Below are positions 54,641 to 64,000 of a DNA stretch of 64,000 nucleotides, one piece after another (positions within the stretch are counted from its first letter, which is position 1; every line of letters starts with the position of its first letter). The stretch lies in NCBI GenBank assembly GCA_016618085.1, contig JABLTG010000029.1, forward strand, positions 78,152-142,151. Direction: 5' to 3'. The notes beneath the pieces were generated by a model, which searched no databases, was not told the DNA's origin, and saw nothing but the letters and a program-made list of their open reading frames with translations. Source of the stretch: Neovahlkampfia damariscottae. Its lineage: Eukaryota > Heterolobosea > Selenaionea > Neovahlkampfiida > Neovahlkampfiidae. A program made the position numbers and the translations under genes.

Positions 54641-54725
54641 ATTTTCTTGATCTTGATCTTTCATTTCTCACTAATTTTGTGGTTATTTTCTTTAGAATAT
54701 TCAAAAAATGAATCAATAAAATATT

Positions 54726-56228
54726 TTATTCATAAAGGTTACCTTCAACTCTTGCTCCTGCAATTTGAGCAATCAAATTTCCTTTTGTTGAACCTTTTAA
54801 TAATAAATTATCATTTTGATTCAAAGAATTAAATATTTTCACTTTGTTAACATTTTCATCATGTTCTCTTTTCATTTTGAGTTTTTTATTTGCTTTTTCT
54901 TCAGCATCAGCTTTTAATTTCAATGCTTTTGCTTTTAAACTTGCAACTTCTAAACCAGCTTTACTTTTTTCATTTGATTCAAAAGCAGTAGCAGAAACGA
55001 GTAATTCATCACATTTAGCTTTACCTGACGCAACAGCTTCTAATAAAATATTTTTTTTTTTTGCTTGAAGTTTTTGAGCATATTCTTGTGATTCTTCTTT
55101 GACAAGTTGAATCATTCTTTTACTTTCAGATTCAATTTCAGCAACTCTTTGATTGGTTCTACCTAAAATTTCGTCCATTTGTTTTGACACCAATTGAACT
55201 TTTTGTTTTTGTTCTTCTGTAACTTTTAAACGATGATTTTGATGTTCCAAATTCAATTTTTGAAGTTGCTCACGATGTTGTGTTTTTATCAAATCAAATT
55301 CTTGTTTTCTTTTTTGGTATCTTTGTTCTGTTGCGAATGTTGTTTCATTTTCAAGAGCAGAAGCAATATTTTCAGGTAAAGTAACATCAGTAACCATCAT
55401 TTCAAACACTTCAACACCATAAGGTTCTCTAAATTTTTCATCTAATTCTTTAATAATACTATCTTCATCCAACATCATTAAATCTTGAGCAAGTCAAAAA
55501 AAAAAAAATTAAAAATTACCATAAATAGAATTTGCTTTTGTTGATTGAGCAAGATTTCTAACAGCTTCTTCTTGAGCATTTTTCAATAATTCACCTAATT
55601 TTTCAGGTCCAATATTAATCATAAATTTATAAGGATCTATAATTCTGAACATCATAAATACATCAATTTGAACAAAAACCTAAACGTAAAGGTGAAACAA
55701 AATTTTTTGGTTACATTGTCTGCGGATTGTTTTAATTTTTAGTTTTTACTCACCTTTAGTAGGACAATTTTTCACTGGTATATCAAACTGAGTGTACTTG
55801 TTGAGGAAAAATGTTAAAAAAAAATTTTTTTTTTTTTACTTGTTTTGTGATGAGGTATTCAACTCTATCAAAAAGACCCATCATGTGGAATCCTGGTTTC
55901 ATAGGTTTTGAGTCTACCACTGTTGATTTTGATTTTAAGGCAAAAACTCCACTGAAGAAAAGTTAGTTTTAAAAAAATAAAAAACTCTGGAATAACTACA
56001 TATGGAAAGCCAGCTATTATTTTTTAGTTTTAAATTCTCATTTTTTACCTTAAGTTTTAATTTTATATAAAAAAGTTTTTTTACCTTTTCTTGGAAGACA
56101 AACAATGGGAAGTTGTGTTCCATAAGTGTATTCTCCAAACTTTGGGTTTTAATTTTGTTTTTGTGTTGAGTTACCTTTGGAAGACAATCTGCTGGTGTTT
56201 CAACACCTAATCTCACAAGTTGAGTCAT
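54726..56228 (-). CDS. SPFH/band-7 (flotillin- or stomatin-like) protein
   Basis: Eight exons (56228-56175, 56139-56085, 56013-55986, 55951-55840, 55796-55754, 55719-55715, 55679-55520, 55483-54726) give 404 residues. The SPFH core is recognisable: KPGFHMMGLFDRVEYL, CPTKDNVFVQIDVFMMFRI, GVEVFEMMVTDVTLP. A long Lys/Glu/Ala coiled coil follows. It should form membrane-associated oligomers. The DNV of the core is encoded by a 5-nt exon (55715-55719). Exons 2 and 3 are separated by a 71-nt intron that divides into two GT-AG units (36 and 35 nt). Confidence 0.88.
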
Positions 56229-56354
56229 TGACCAATAATATTGAAGGACTACCTTTTGGATTCTAAAATTATTCCAACGTTTTCCTTGAATTCTATTTTT
56301 TCTAAAATAACGAATTATTGTTAAAAATGTGTTCAAAATGTCTGCTGTTTTTAA

Positions 56355-56362
56355 ACCAATCA
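56355..56362 (+). promoter_or_regulatory. ACCAATCA element between divergent SPFH and RGG genes
   Basis: The element lies 11 bases before the ATG at 56373. The opposite gene's ATG at 56228 has its own TTGGTC copy about six bases upstream on its strand, so each gene appears to have its own element. Confidence 0.45.
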
Positions 56363-56372
56363 CAACACTTTC

Positions 56373-58245
56373 ATGAACAAAAAACCAAAACAAACCAACA
56401 CTGATAAAATTGTTTTGGAAGAATCTGATTCTGTTGCCAAATCACTCAGATCATTAAAAAATAAATCAAAAAAACTAAAAAAACGTGAAGAAGAAATCAA
56501 ACAAGAGTTACAATTTTCCGCAAATAACAAAGAATTTACAAAACATTTATCTGATATAAAATCTAGTTTAGAAACTATAGAACAATGTATTTCAACATTA
56601 GAAACCATTCAAAATGACAAAGAAGACACTCAAACCAATGTAAAAAAAAAAAAAAAATTCTTATATGAAAAACAAAGGTTCTGGAAGAGAATAAAACCTT
56701 AAAAGAAGAAAACATTCAAATAAAAAAAGAAAAGACAGATATTGAAAAATCCCTCAAAGAATCAATCAGAGAACTTAATTCCGAAATTAAAAAATTAAAA
56801 TCAGACAATAAAACATTAGAATCAAAAAATGAACATTTAAAAAAATTAAATCAATCTATTTTAGATAAAGAATCAAAATCTTCAAAAAGATTTCAAGATA
56901 ATGAAATTGCGAATTCAAAATTCCGAAAAGAGAACCAATCATTGATTGAAGAAGTTTCATTGAAAAGAGTAGAATTAGAAAGTATTGAATCAATTCATCA
57001 AAAAAAAATATATGAAATAAATCAATCAAATGAAGGATATAAACAACAAATATCAAGACAAATTCATATGATGCAACAACAAATTGATCAACATAATAAT
57101 ACAGCCTTTAAAAATGCTCAATTATTGGAAAATACAAAACTTTTATTAAATTCAAAAGAAGAATCATTGATTAATTTGAAAAATGAAATGGATCAATTGA
57201 AAGATCAAAATGATAAAAATTCAAAAGAGTTTTTTAAAAAAGTTAAAGAAAATGAATTTCTATTGAAGGAAATTTCATCATTGAAAGAAAAAATTCATGT
57301 TTTAAATTTGGAAAAAGAACAAATCAAATTTGAAGAAGAATTTATTGATACAACAAAATCAAAAAATGAAATTGAAGAAATTGTAAAGGTTATTCAAATT
57401 GTAAACTTTTTTGATTTATCGAAACCTGATGGTTTAGATATTAGAAAAATGTTCTTGTCTGATCAATTTAATAAAATGAACCAAGGAATTCATTGTTTAG
57501 TAAATCGAAAAATTAAAATATTCATTTTTTTAAATAGATTACAAAATTTGAAGATTTTTACGTTTTTGATCATTTTTGTCAATCATTGGTTGGTTTGTTC
57601 GACTCAAAATATGAAGAAAAATTGACTATTGGAAAAATAATGATTCAAAAATTATTATCAAAAAGTAATGATGAATGTATTTTTGGAATTACATTCAAAA
57701 AACTTTCAGAAATTATTTTTGAATTATCAACTTCCTCAATTTTTCTTTATCAAAAAACATTAGTACCTTATCAAATTGAAGAAGATTTTAATTTACCAAA
57801 AGTAATTCCAAATGAAGAAGCTATTTTAAATTCTCTTTCTTTACGTGATGCTTCACCAAAAACACCTTCATCTGATAATGATTTTGGTGTTTGGAATTAT
57901 AATATTCTCTATGAACAATCAAATCAATTCAAACAACAACAACAAGAAAAACATCAACAAGAAATTCAAAATCAAAAATCAGTTGAAGAATCAATTCAAA
58001 ATCAAAATCAAATCATTCCTGAAGAAACAAGTACTGATAATTCCCAAACTCAAAAAGAAAAATCAAATGATGAAAAACAAGAAAAAACTCGTTGGAGAAA
58101 ACCTTATAATGCCACTGATAATACAAATAATAAATGGGAAAACACAAAAAAAAGAGGATCATCAAATCGTGGAAATAGAGGTGGTAGAGGTGTCAATAGA
58201 GGAAGAGGAACTTCAGATCGTGGTACTTCAAGATTTTTCCAATAA
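56373..58245 (+). CDS. Long coiled-coil protein with C-terminal RGG box
   Basis: Three exons (56373-56639, 56678-57499, 57538-58245) with introns of 38 nt each give 598 residues. About 350 residues are Lys/Glu/Leu heptads, then a compact region (DFYVFDHFCQSLVGLFDSKY), a Gln/Asn-rich stretch, and an RGG/RG tail (NRGNRGGRGVNRGRG) ending RFFQ. RGG boxes bind RNA and are methylated; the architecture suggests an RNP scaffold. The intron at 56640 contains a long A-run, so its exact end may shift by one base. Confidence 0.75.
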
Positions 58246-58255
58246 ATTTAATTTT

Positions 58256-59052
58256 TTATTTTTCTAATGCTGTACAAAGCCAATCTAAACCTTCTTTCAA
58301 TCCTTCACCTGTTTTTGCACTTGTTTTAAAAATTGACCACTTTTAAGTTTTATTAATTTTACTTCTTTCCTTACTTGTCTGTTTTTAATTTTTGAAAGTC
58401 CAAGTTTTTCTGAAATTTCTTCATGAGTAAGAGCTCCTTCTAAATCTTGTTTATTTGCAAATACTGTTAAAACAGCATCTTTTAATTCTTCTTCTTCCAA
58501 CATTGCAAACAATTCTTCTTTGGAAATTCCAAGACGTTTTGCATCAGTTGAATCCTTTTTAAATATTTTTAAAAGTAGTTTTTATATTACAACAACGTAT
58601 ATAATTGCGTCTGCATTTGCATAATAACAACGCCAGTAAGGCCTTATTGATGTTTGTCCACCCAAGTCCCTGTTTTAGGAAAAAATTAAACAAAGGGGTG
58701 TTGATTTTACCAGACTTGGAATTTGATATTATTATGTTTTATAGTTTCAACATTAAATCCAATTGCTAAAATAAAAAAAGTGAAAAAAAATGAAGAAAAT
58801 ACTTGGAGTAGTTTTGACAACTTCACCGACTTGCAATTGATCTAAAACAATTAATATCTTTTATTTTTTCAAACACAAAATTGTAGTTTTTCCTTTTTTT
58901 TTTTTTTAATTTTTTAAAATTTCGAACCTGCATTATCAAGTCCTAGAATTAGAATTCTGACTTCTTTTTCACCAAACATCTCTCCTAAACGAGAAAAAAT
59001 TGAAAAAAATGATCCTATAAAATTCAGGTCAAAAATCAAAAATCAAACCCAT
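58256..59052 (-). CDS. ARL1-like Arf-family GTPase
   Basis: Eight exons (59052-59049, 59014-58928, 58892-58875, 58841-58803, 58765-58711, 58669-58591, 58554-58375, 58339-58256) with introns of 33-41 nt give 181 residues, exactly the family length. GLDNAGKTT (P-loop), TPTIGFNVE (switch 1), [13 protein letters not shown] (switch 2), NKQD and SAKTG are all intact; Gly2 allows N-myristoylation. ARL1 recruits GRIP-domain golgins at the trans-Golgi. The first coding exon is just ATGG. Gly/Lys of the P-loop are spread over two exons. ACCAATCA precedes it. Confidence 0.94.
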
Positions 59053-59117
59053 CCTCTGTTTTTTTACTTCAAGTTGGAAATTTAAAAAATGATTGGTTAG
59101 ATAAAAAATGGTTTTTA

Positions 59118-59708
59118 TTACAAAGAATTTGCTTCTTCATCAACTTCTTGATCATTATAAACTGAATTTATAATATTTAAAAGTGCAACATCGTCATCAG
59201 CTTGAGCTTTATCCAATAATTCTCTTTCTTGTGGCGTCAGAATTTTTTTACGCAGTTGATTCGATTCTTCTTTTTCTATTTCTTCTTCTTCCATGTTATC
59301 TGTTTCTTCCTCTTTTGATTCTGTTGTCTCTGTCACTAATTTTTTTTTTTTTTTTTCTTCGAGTATTCCTAAAGCAAGTTTCTTCAAAAAAAATTAAAAT
59401 TAAAATTAATCTACCATTTCAATATAAGGACCCTCCGTTTCTTCATTTTCTTCATCTATTTTTGATGGTTCTTTTGGTAAATTTTTATTTGCTTCCTCAA
59501 TTTCAGGAATAAAATTTTTTACTCTTTGGAGTACTGTTTAATTTAAAATAAAAATCAATTTCTTACAAGAACTTCTGGGCAATTTCATGGATTTAAAATC
59601 TGGTTTTTTATTCACAACGTTAAAAATTTCAAGTTCTTCTTATTTATTGTTAAAAATTTCTTATTTACCTTTTTGATCATTTATTTCAAGTTTTTGATTT
59701 TGATTCAT
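59118..59708 (-). CDS. NOPCHAP1-like (DUF4598) snoRNP assembly factor
   Basis: Four exons (59708-59669, 59638-59567, 59533-59415, 59381-59118) with introns of 30-33 nt give 164 residues. The core LPRSSLLQRVKNFIPEIEEA followed by GPYIEMKLALGILEEK matches NOPCHAP1/DUF4598, a chaperone that loads NOP58 onto box C/D snoRNPs. The C-terminal half is highly acidic. Homology is judged by eye from two short blocks. Confidence 0.7.
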
Positions 59709-59852
59709 CTTTTGTCCAAAACTCTCTGCAACCGAATTTTATAGCGGAGAAAAATAAACCAATGAACTATTTTTCGGTTGAATCTCCAATCAATTTATCG
59801 CACATTATAAAAGCTGATTGGATATTAAATTTTCCATCAACTGCAAAACACA

Positions 59853-61419
59853 ATGACTGAAGAAAAACCTAAATACCCTTCAAAAGTTGTCGAACCAGGT
59901 TCTTTTGAACCAGACAATCACTATTACCCAAAAGTTATCAACGCGAATTTGTCTTATATGGTGGCAAACTTTTTCGACCTCGGAAACGAAAGAATTGCTT
60001 CAAGATACTGTCATTTAAACCCAAGCACAGATAAAAAGAAATTACTTGAAATGTTAGAATACAAACCAAAATTCTTCAAATGGGCTGGAGCAGACTTGTA
60101 ACAACCCTTTTTAATAATTTTTTTCTTTAGGTTCAACGTAGTATCAAACAAAGGAGATAGAAAAATGACTTTAATTGAAACTAATTCATGTCCTTCAGGG
60201 ATGAAATCAATGCCTTTAGTCAATGAATTAGACGAACAAGGAGGTTATCAGTAAGTTGTTTACAATTAAAAAAAAAAAACAGACGTTTAGTGAATCATAC
60301 ATTGAAACCTTACATCCAAGAACAACAAACACTCGGAAATTGTTGTGAAGGTGCTTTAGCTGTGGTTTATGATAAAAATCCAATGGAAGCATGTGGATAT
60401 GCTTGTTGTTTAGCAGACGCTTTTAAAGAAAAAGTTTATACTGTTGAATGGTATCATTATGATAAAAATCCATCTGTTAGAATCAACAAAGATAAAATTA
60501 TGGAAATTCTTGATGATGGAAAATGGATTCCAATTAGAGCTGCTTTTAGATATGTAACTCAAAAACCATGGTCAAGAATTCATTTATCAGGAACAAAAAC
60601 ATTAATTTTTAATCCTATTATTGCTTGTTTAGCTGGTGGTAGAAATAAATTAATTGCTGCAAAAGCTTATGATTTTTTCAACTCAGAAATGCAAATGTAT
60701 GGATTACAAGTTAATTCTCCAAAAACATTTCAAGATGTTGAAAAACCTTTAATTCCACTTTGGATTAAAACTTTAGGTGGAGTTGCAGTTATCAAAAATC
60801 CATATTCCAATGCAGGTCAAGGTGTTTGGACAATTACTTCAAAAGAAGAATTAAAAGAATTTATGGACTTAAAATATGAATATGATCAATTCATCGTCCA
60901 AGATTTAATTGGAAATCGTGAATGGTCATCAGAATCAAAACTTGGAAGATTTTATCATGTTGGAACTGTTCCAGATAAAAAAAACAAAGTAAACTTAAAA
61001 ACCTATTCTCTAACCTTTCTATGAAGATTTATGTTGCTGATTTAAGATTTATGATTCATTATAGTTATACACTTGGTGGATTTTCACCTGTTTCTTTATA
61101 TGCAAGAAGAGCTAAAATACCATTAGAAGAAAAACCACCTAAAAATTCATGGGATGCTCTTGGTACAAATTTAAGTGTTAAAAAAGAAGATGGAACTTGG
61201 GATACTGATACAAAAAGATTAATTATTTGTGCACAAGGTTCATTCAATAAATTAGGACTTGGTACTGATGATTTGATTAATGGTTATATTCAAACTGTTT
61301 TGTCTGTAGTTGCAATTGATAAATTAGCTTGTCAACTTTTTAAAAATGATGAATTTCAATCTGATATTTTTAAATCTTTGAATAAGGATAATAGTTTAAT
61401 TGAAGAAATTTTACTGTAA
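59853..61419 (+). CDS. Conserved protein of 487 residues with ATP-grasp-like features
   Basis: Four exons (59853-60097, 60131-60250, 60283-60988, 61027-61419) with introns of 33, 32 and 38 nt. The protein looks strongly constrained: [49 protein letters not shown] and [14 protein letters not shown] resemble the carboxylate, glycine-loop and lid parts of ATP-grasp enzymes, and [12 protein letters not shown] follows. I recall similar proteins in other protists without an assigned function. A biosynthetic ligase is my inference. CCAATCA lies in the short divergent promoter. Confidence 0.6.
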
Positions 61420-61510
61420 AATTTTTTTGATAAATAAAAAATTTTTTTTTTCATCCAATCATTTTTTATTTTTTTCTGATTTGTTCATTGAGCTCAATAG
61501 AAAAAGGAAA

Positions 61511-61855
61511 ATGTCTGACGCTCAAAACTCTCAAGAATTGACTTTATTTGTAATTTTATTTGAATATATTTAATGATTAGGTACACAATTTATTAGATCA
61601 AATGGTTTGTATTTCAAATTTTTTATTTTTTTTTTTCGCAAAAAGCAAGGTAGATTTCAAGATATGTCTGATAATATTATTAAACGAAGTAATTTATATT
61701 CATTGTATTTATAATTTTAAAATAGTTGATGAAATGGGTAACAGAATTGACGACTTGGAAAAAAATATTCAAGAAATCATGACTCAAGTAAATTAAAAAA
61801 ATAAAATTAAAAATCTAAGGCTGGAATTGAAGAAGAAGGAGGAAAAAAGGAATAA
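61511..61855 (+). CDS. HSBP1: HSBP1, heat-shock-factor-binding protein 1
   Basis: Five exons (61511-61549, 61581-61604, 61646-61688, 61726-61787, 61820-61855) with introns of 31-41 nt give 67 residues. LLDQMQGRFQDMSDNIIKRI and DEMGNRIDDLEKNIQEIMTQ are the conserved HSBP1 coiled-coil trimer, followed by the AGIEEE tail. In animals it limits HSF1 activity and helps WASH complex assembly. Five exons for 67 residues is extreme even in this window. CCAATCA lies ~60 bases before the ATG. Confidence 0.93.
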
Positions 61856-61931
61856 TAAAAATTATAATTTATTCAACCAATAGATTACTTTTTTCAAACC
61901 ATTTCCAACTTACACTTCAAAAGTTGAATAA

Positions 61932-62797
61932 ATGTCAACTGTGAAATTACTTGAAAAAAAAGAAAAAGAAATTTTAAAATTATTAGGAATAACTTTAGAA
62001 GAAGAAATAAAAAAACAAGATTTAAATGAAAATCGACTAGAAACACTAAAAAAACTCTTAAAAAAATTTCATTTTGAATTAGAAATGAAAAATGGAGAAT
62101 TACTTGAAAATTGTGCTTTTATAATAAACTAACTGTTTTAATAGATTTATTACGAAATTATTCTATGCTGCTTTTGTGTCGTTTTGATGATGAAAATTTA
62201 ATCAAAGGAAATTGTCAAAAGAAAGATGATTTAAATTTTTTTGAAAGTATTTTAAATTTAATACAAACACAAAATAATTCTTCTTTTCAAGATTTTAATG
62301 ATTATTCTCAAATGACTTCCAGTATAATTCAAAATTCACATGAAATATTTCAACAAAAACTTGAACTATTTCCAAATGATATTATTTTCAAAAAGGGTTT
62401 TAATGTGCAAGAAGAAATTGTAAATTTAGAAGAAAGTTTGAATAATCAAAAAATTGATTTCAAAAATGTGTCCACAGAAGAATTAAAAGAATTTCTTTTT
62501 TTGATGAAGAAATTCAATGAAATTTATAAAAATAAAGAAAGTGAGAGTATAAAACAAGGGAAATTTAATAAAGAAATTGAAAAAAAATCAAAAAACATCA
62601 TTGAAACAACAAACAAATTAAAATTTGTAAGTTTCTTTTTCCAGCTAATTCATTAGATTGAACAACATCTTGATGATATTTTGAGACAATTCCATGAAGT
62701 TTTGAATGTCAAAACACCAAAAAACCAAATAAATTCAAATTTTTTGTCTGAAATGTCAAAATTAAAAGACCAATTGGATGAATTAAAAAAAAAATAA
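61932..62797 (+). CDS. Coiled-coil protein, unknown
   Basis: Three exons (61932-62112, 62145-62626, 62657-62797) with introns of 32 and 30 nt give 267 residues. Lys/Glu/Leu/Asn-rich helices occupy both ends; the middle (LLRNYSMLLLCRFDDENL) is less charged. The plan resembles small subunits of augmin or kinetochore complexes, but no motif supports a name. CCAAT lies ~50 bases upstream. Confidence 0.6.
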
Positions 62798-62823
62798 AAT
62801 AATTTAACAAAGTGTTTTATTTT

Positions 62824-63405
62824 TTAGTTTGAAGCACCTGGGACAACTTTTTCATCAAGACTTGTGTAATCTACAGCAACATTTTCAATAGTAGCTTTAA
62901 TTGAGTTTTGTTTGTTTTGATGTTCAGAAATTTTTTTCTTTTGGTAAGCAACAACTAAAGTTGAAAGGAATGTTACAATAACTCCCATTGGTAACATAAA
63001 CATAAAAAATCCTCCGATTGAACCAAAGATAACTAAAAGTACTTTGATGACTGATGGAACTGTAGTTTCAGCAACTGGAACAGCAGCAGGTTCAGCAGCA
63101 AATGTATTTGGAAATGGTTCAGCAGCTACACCTCCTTCTAAAACGTTAGTTTCTTCAAGTGCTCTTGTGGCTTCTGTATTCTCTTGTTTTTCCAAAGCTG
63201 CACGTTCATCCGCTTCTAATTTTCTTTCTTGTGTTGGTTCTTCTGATTCTGTGTTTTCTTCATGGTCAAGAGTTTGTTCTTGATCGTCTTCGAGAAGATG
63301 TTCATCTTCAAGAGCTGGTGTGTCATATTCTAATGAATCTTCGTATGCTGATACGAATGTAAGTGAAATAGCAAGTATAACTAATATCAAGGTTAAATAT
63401 TTCAT
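62824..63405 (-). CDS. Acidic type I membrane protein
   Basis: Single exon, 193 residues: signal peptide (MKYLTLILVILAISLTFVSA), an acidic, Glu/Thr-rich ectodomain without Cys, an Ala/Val/Pro stretch, a membrane helix (GGFFMFMLPMGVIVTFLSTL) and a cytosolic tail starting QKKK. Mucin-like or calcium-binding surface roles are possible. No family recognised. Several ATTGGTC/GCCAATG elements lie upstream. Confidence 0.7.
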   Translation of the reverse strand: MKYLTLILVILAISLTFVSAYEDSLEYDTPALEDEHLLEDDQEQTLDHEENTESEEPTQERKLEADERAALEKQENTEATRALEETNVLEGGVAAEPFPNTFAAEPAAVPVAETTVPSVIKVLLVIFGSIGGFFMFMLPMGVIVTFLSTLVVAYQKKKISEHQNKQNSIKATIENVAVDYTSLDEKVVPGASN

Positions 63406-63833
63406 ACTACGTTAGTTGTATGTGTTTGAGAACTTTTATTCAAAGGTAAGTTTGGCCAATGAGATTAGAGACTTTTTTAAATGCCGATTGGTCCATTTAC
63501 CCAAAGTACCATCTAATTGGTTGTCCATTTTCTAACGTTCATTTTGGAGGCTAAAATGTTTTTTTTTATTTGATTTTTCTCATTTCCTTCTGTAATATAA
63601 TTTTGTCTGAATTTGGAATTTGCCCCAATCAATCACAATGAATCTCGGAGAATTTTGTCAAGTCAAACTGAATCGGAATATTTGATTTTTTCGTTACAAA
63701 GTGACCATTCGGAATCGTTTGTGAACTATATATAGATTTTCTAAATTCCGAAAAATTATGAATGGATGGAAAAATCAGAAAAGACGCCAAGAAAACTAAT
63801 AGAGCAGGCTGATGAGCAATAATGATCAATGCA
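63406..63833. other. Spacer before the IS607-like gene
   Basis: About 430 bases with four CCAAT-like elements near 63450-63530, a TATATATAG at ~63726 and no convincing gene. If a mobile element enters at the right edge, its left end should lie here, but IS607 elements have no terminal inverted repeats to mark it. Confidence 0.4.
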
Positions 63834-64000
63834 ATGAAAAATATATCACCAGTAAAAAAATCAGAGAACAGTAGGAGTTTGTAATTCAACACTCAAACGA
63901 TGGGCAAATGAAGGAAAAATTAGTAGTATCCGAACAATCGGAAACAAAAGGCTCTATGGATGTGATGATATTAGAAGAGTCTTTGGAGTTGAAAGTATTG
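63834..64000 (+). mobile_element. Start of an IS607-family serine recombinase gene (MerR-like DNA-binding domain), cut by the window edge
   Basis: The last ~40 codons read GVCNSTLKRWANEGKIS, then IRTIGNKRLY and DDIRRVFGV, the signature of the N-terminal helix-turn-helix in IS607 TnpA resolvases. It is typical of copies in giant viruses and some eukaryotes. The likely ATG at 63834 (MKNISPVK) is in a different frame; one A fewer in the seven-A run at 63854-63860 joins them. The catalytic domain and any TnpB/Fanzor partner would lie beyond 64000. Confidence 0.75.

Noticed and set aside
63629-63892. Minus-strand 87-codon frame before the recombinase gene
   Set aside because: Begins with a non-ATG codon, overlaps the recombinase start and shows no family; probably a chance frame.
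1-64000. tRNA, rRNA or CRISPR-like features
   Set aside because: I looked for T-loop (GTTCGA/GGTTCAA) contexts with matching acceptor stems and for regular repeat-spacer arrays and found none; the few GTTCGA hits are in exons or introns.

Overview
The window is AT-rich nuclear DNA from a gene-dense, intron-bearing unicellular eukaryote that uses the standard stop codons. Enzymes such as an NAD-type isocitrate dehydrogenase with a presequence and an ADCK2-like UbiB kinase point to aerobic mitochondria. DUF4116 repeats, LRR-RhoGEF, RGS plus lipid-binding and AprA/PhoPQ-type proteins recall free-living amoeboid protists. A heterolobosean is my best guess at low confidence; no rRNA or organelle marker lies in the window. 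I rebuilt about 45 genes, roughly half with introns. Almost every intron is GT-AG and 28-43 nt long, and every multi-exon model without a stated indel sums to a whole number of codons.

Layout. 0-8 kb: ADCK2-like kinase, archaeal-type phosphoglycerate mutase, a GH1 glycosidase, 6-phosphofructo-2-kinase/fructose-2,6-bisphosphatase, and two unknown proteins around 3.4-4.0 and 7.3-8.0 kb. 8-18 kb: sirtuin, NYC1/NOL-like reductase, a Golgi-type glycosyltransferase, membrane proteins, a divergent PEP-synthase homologue, a class IV aminotransferase and a two-RRM protein. 18-27 kb: Cys-rich surface protein, a broken RGS domain, a nucleotidyltransferase fused to a degenerate RNA ligase, a secreted protein, and two divergent actin-like proteins in tandem. 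27-35 kb: NR2C2AP homologue, IDH, LRR-IQ-DH-PH RhoGEF, valyl-tRNA synthetase. 35-46 kb: FkbM methyltransferase, RGS plus START-like protein, AprA-like protein, S33 peptidase, and a cluster of damaged accessory genes (two DUF4116, one secreted, one IPT/TIG). 46-54 kb: WD40, RimK-like ligase, Ca3427-like binding protein, glycerol-3-phosphate dehydrogenase, a decayed gene, a foldback repeat and a secreted PEP/pyruvate-binding protein. 54-64 kb: SPFH protein, coiled-coil RGG protein, ARL1, a NOPCHAP1-like factor, an unknown conserved enzyme-like protein, HSBP1, a coiled-coil protein, a surface protein, and at the right edge the start of an IS607-family serine recombinase.

Genome style. A CCAATCA-like element in either orientation sits within a few tens of bases of nearly every start codon. 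Convergent genes often overlap at their stop codons. Two genes need 5-nt internal exons, one gene has a 4-nt first coding exon and another an 8-nt one, and one intron is exactly two ordinary introns end to end.

The most unusual items are the 5-nt exons and the doubled intron, the shared promoter element, the nucleotidyltransferase/dead-ligase fusion, a glycerol-3-phosphate dehydrogenase without an ATG, and the IS607 recombinase start. Several accessory genes carry single-base homopolymer indels; from sequence alone I cannot separate real decay from assembly error.
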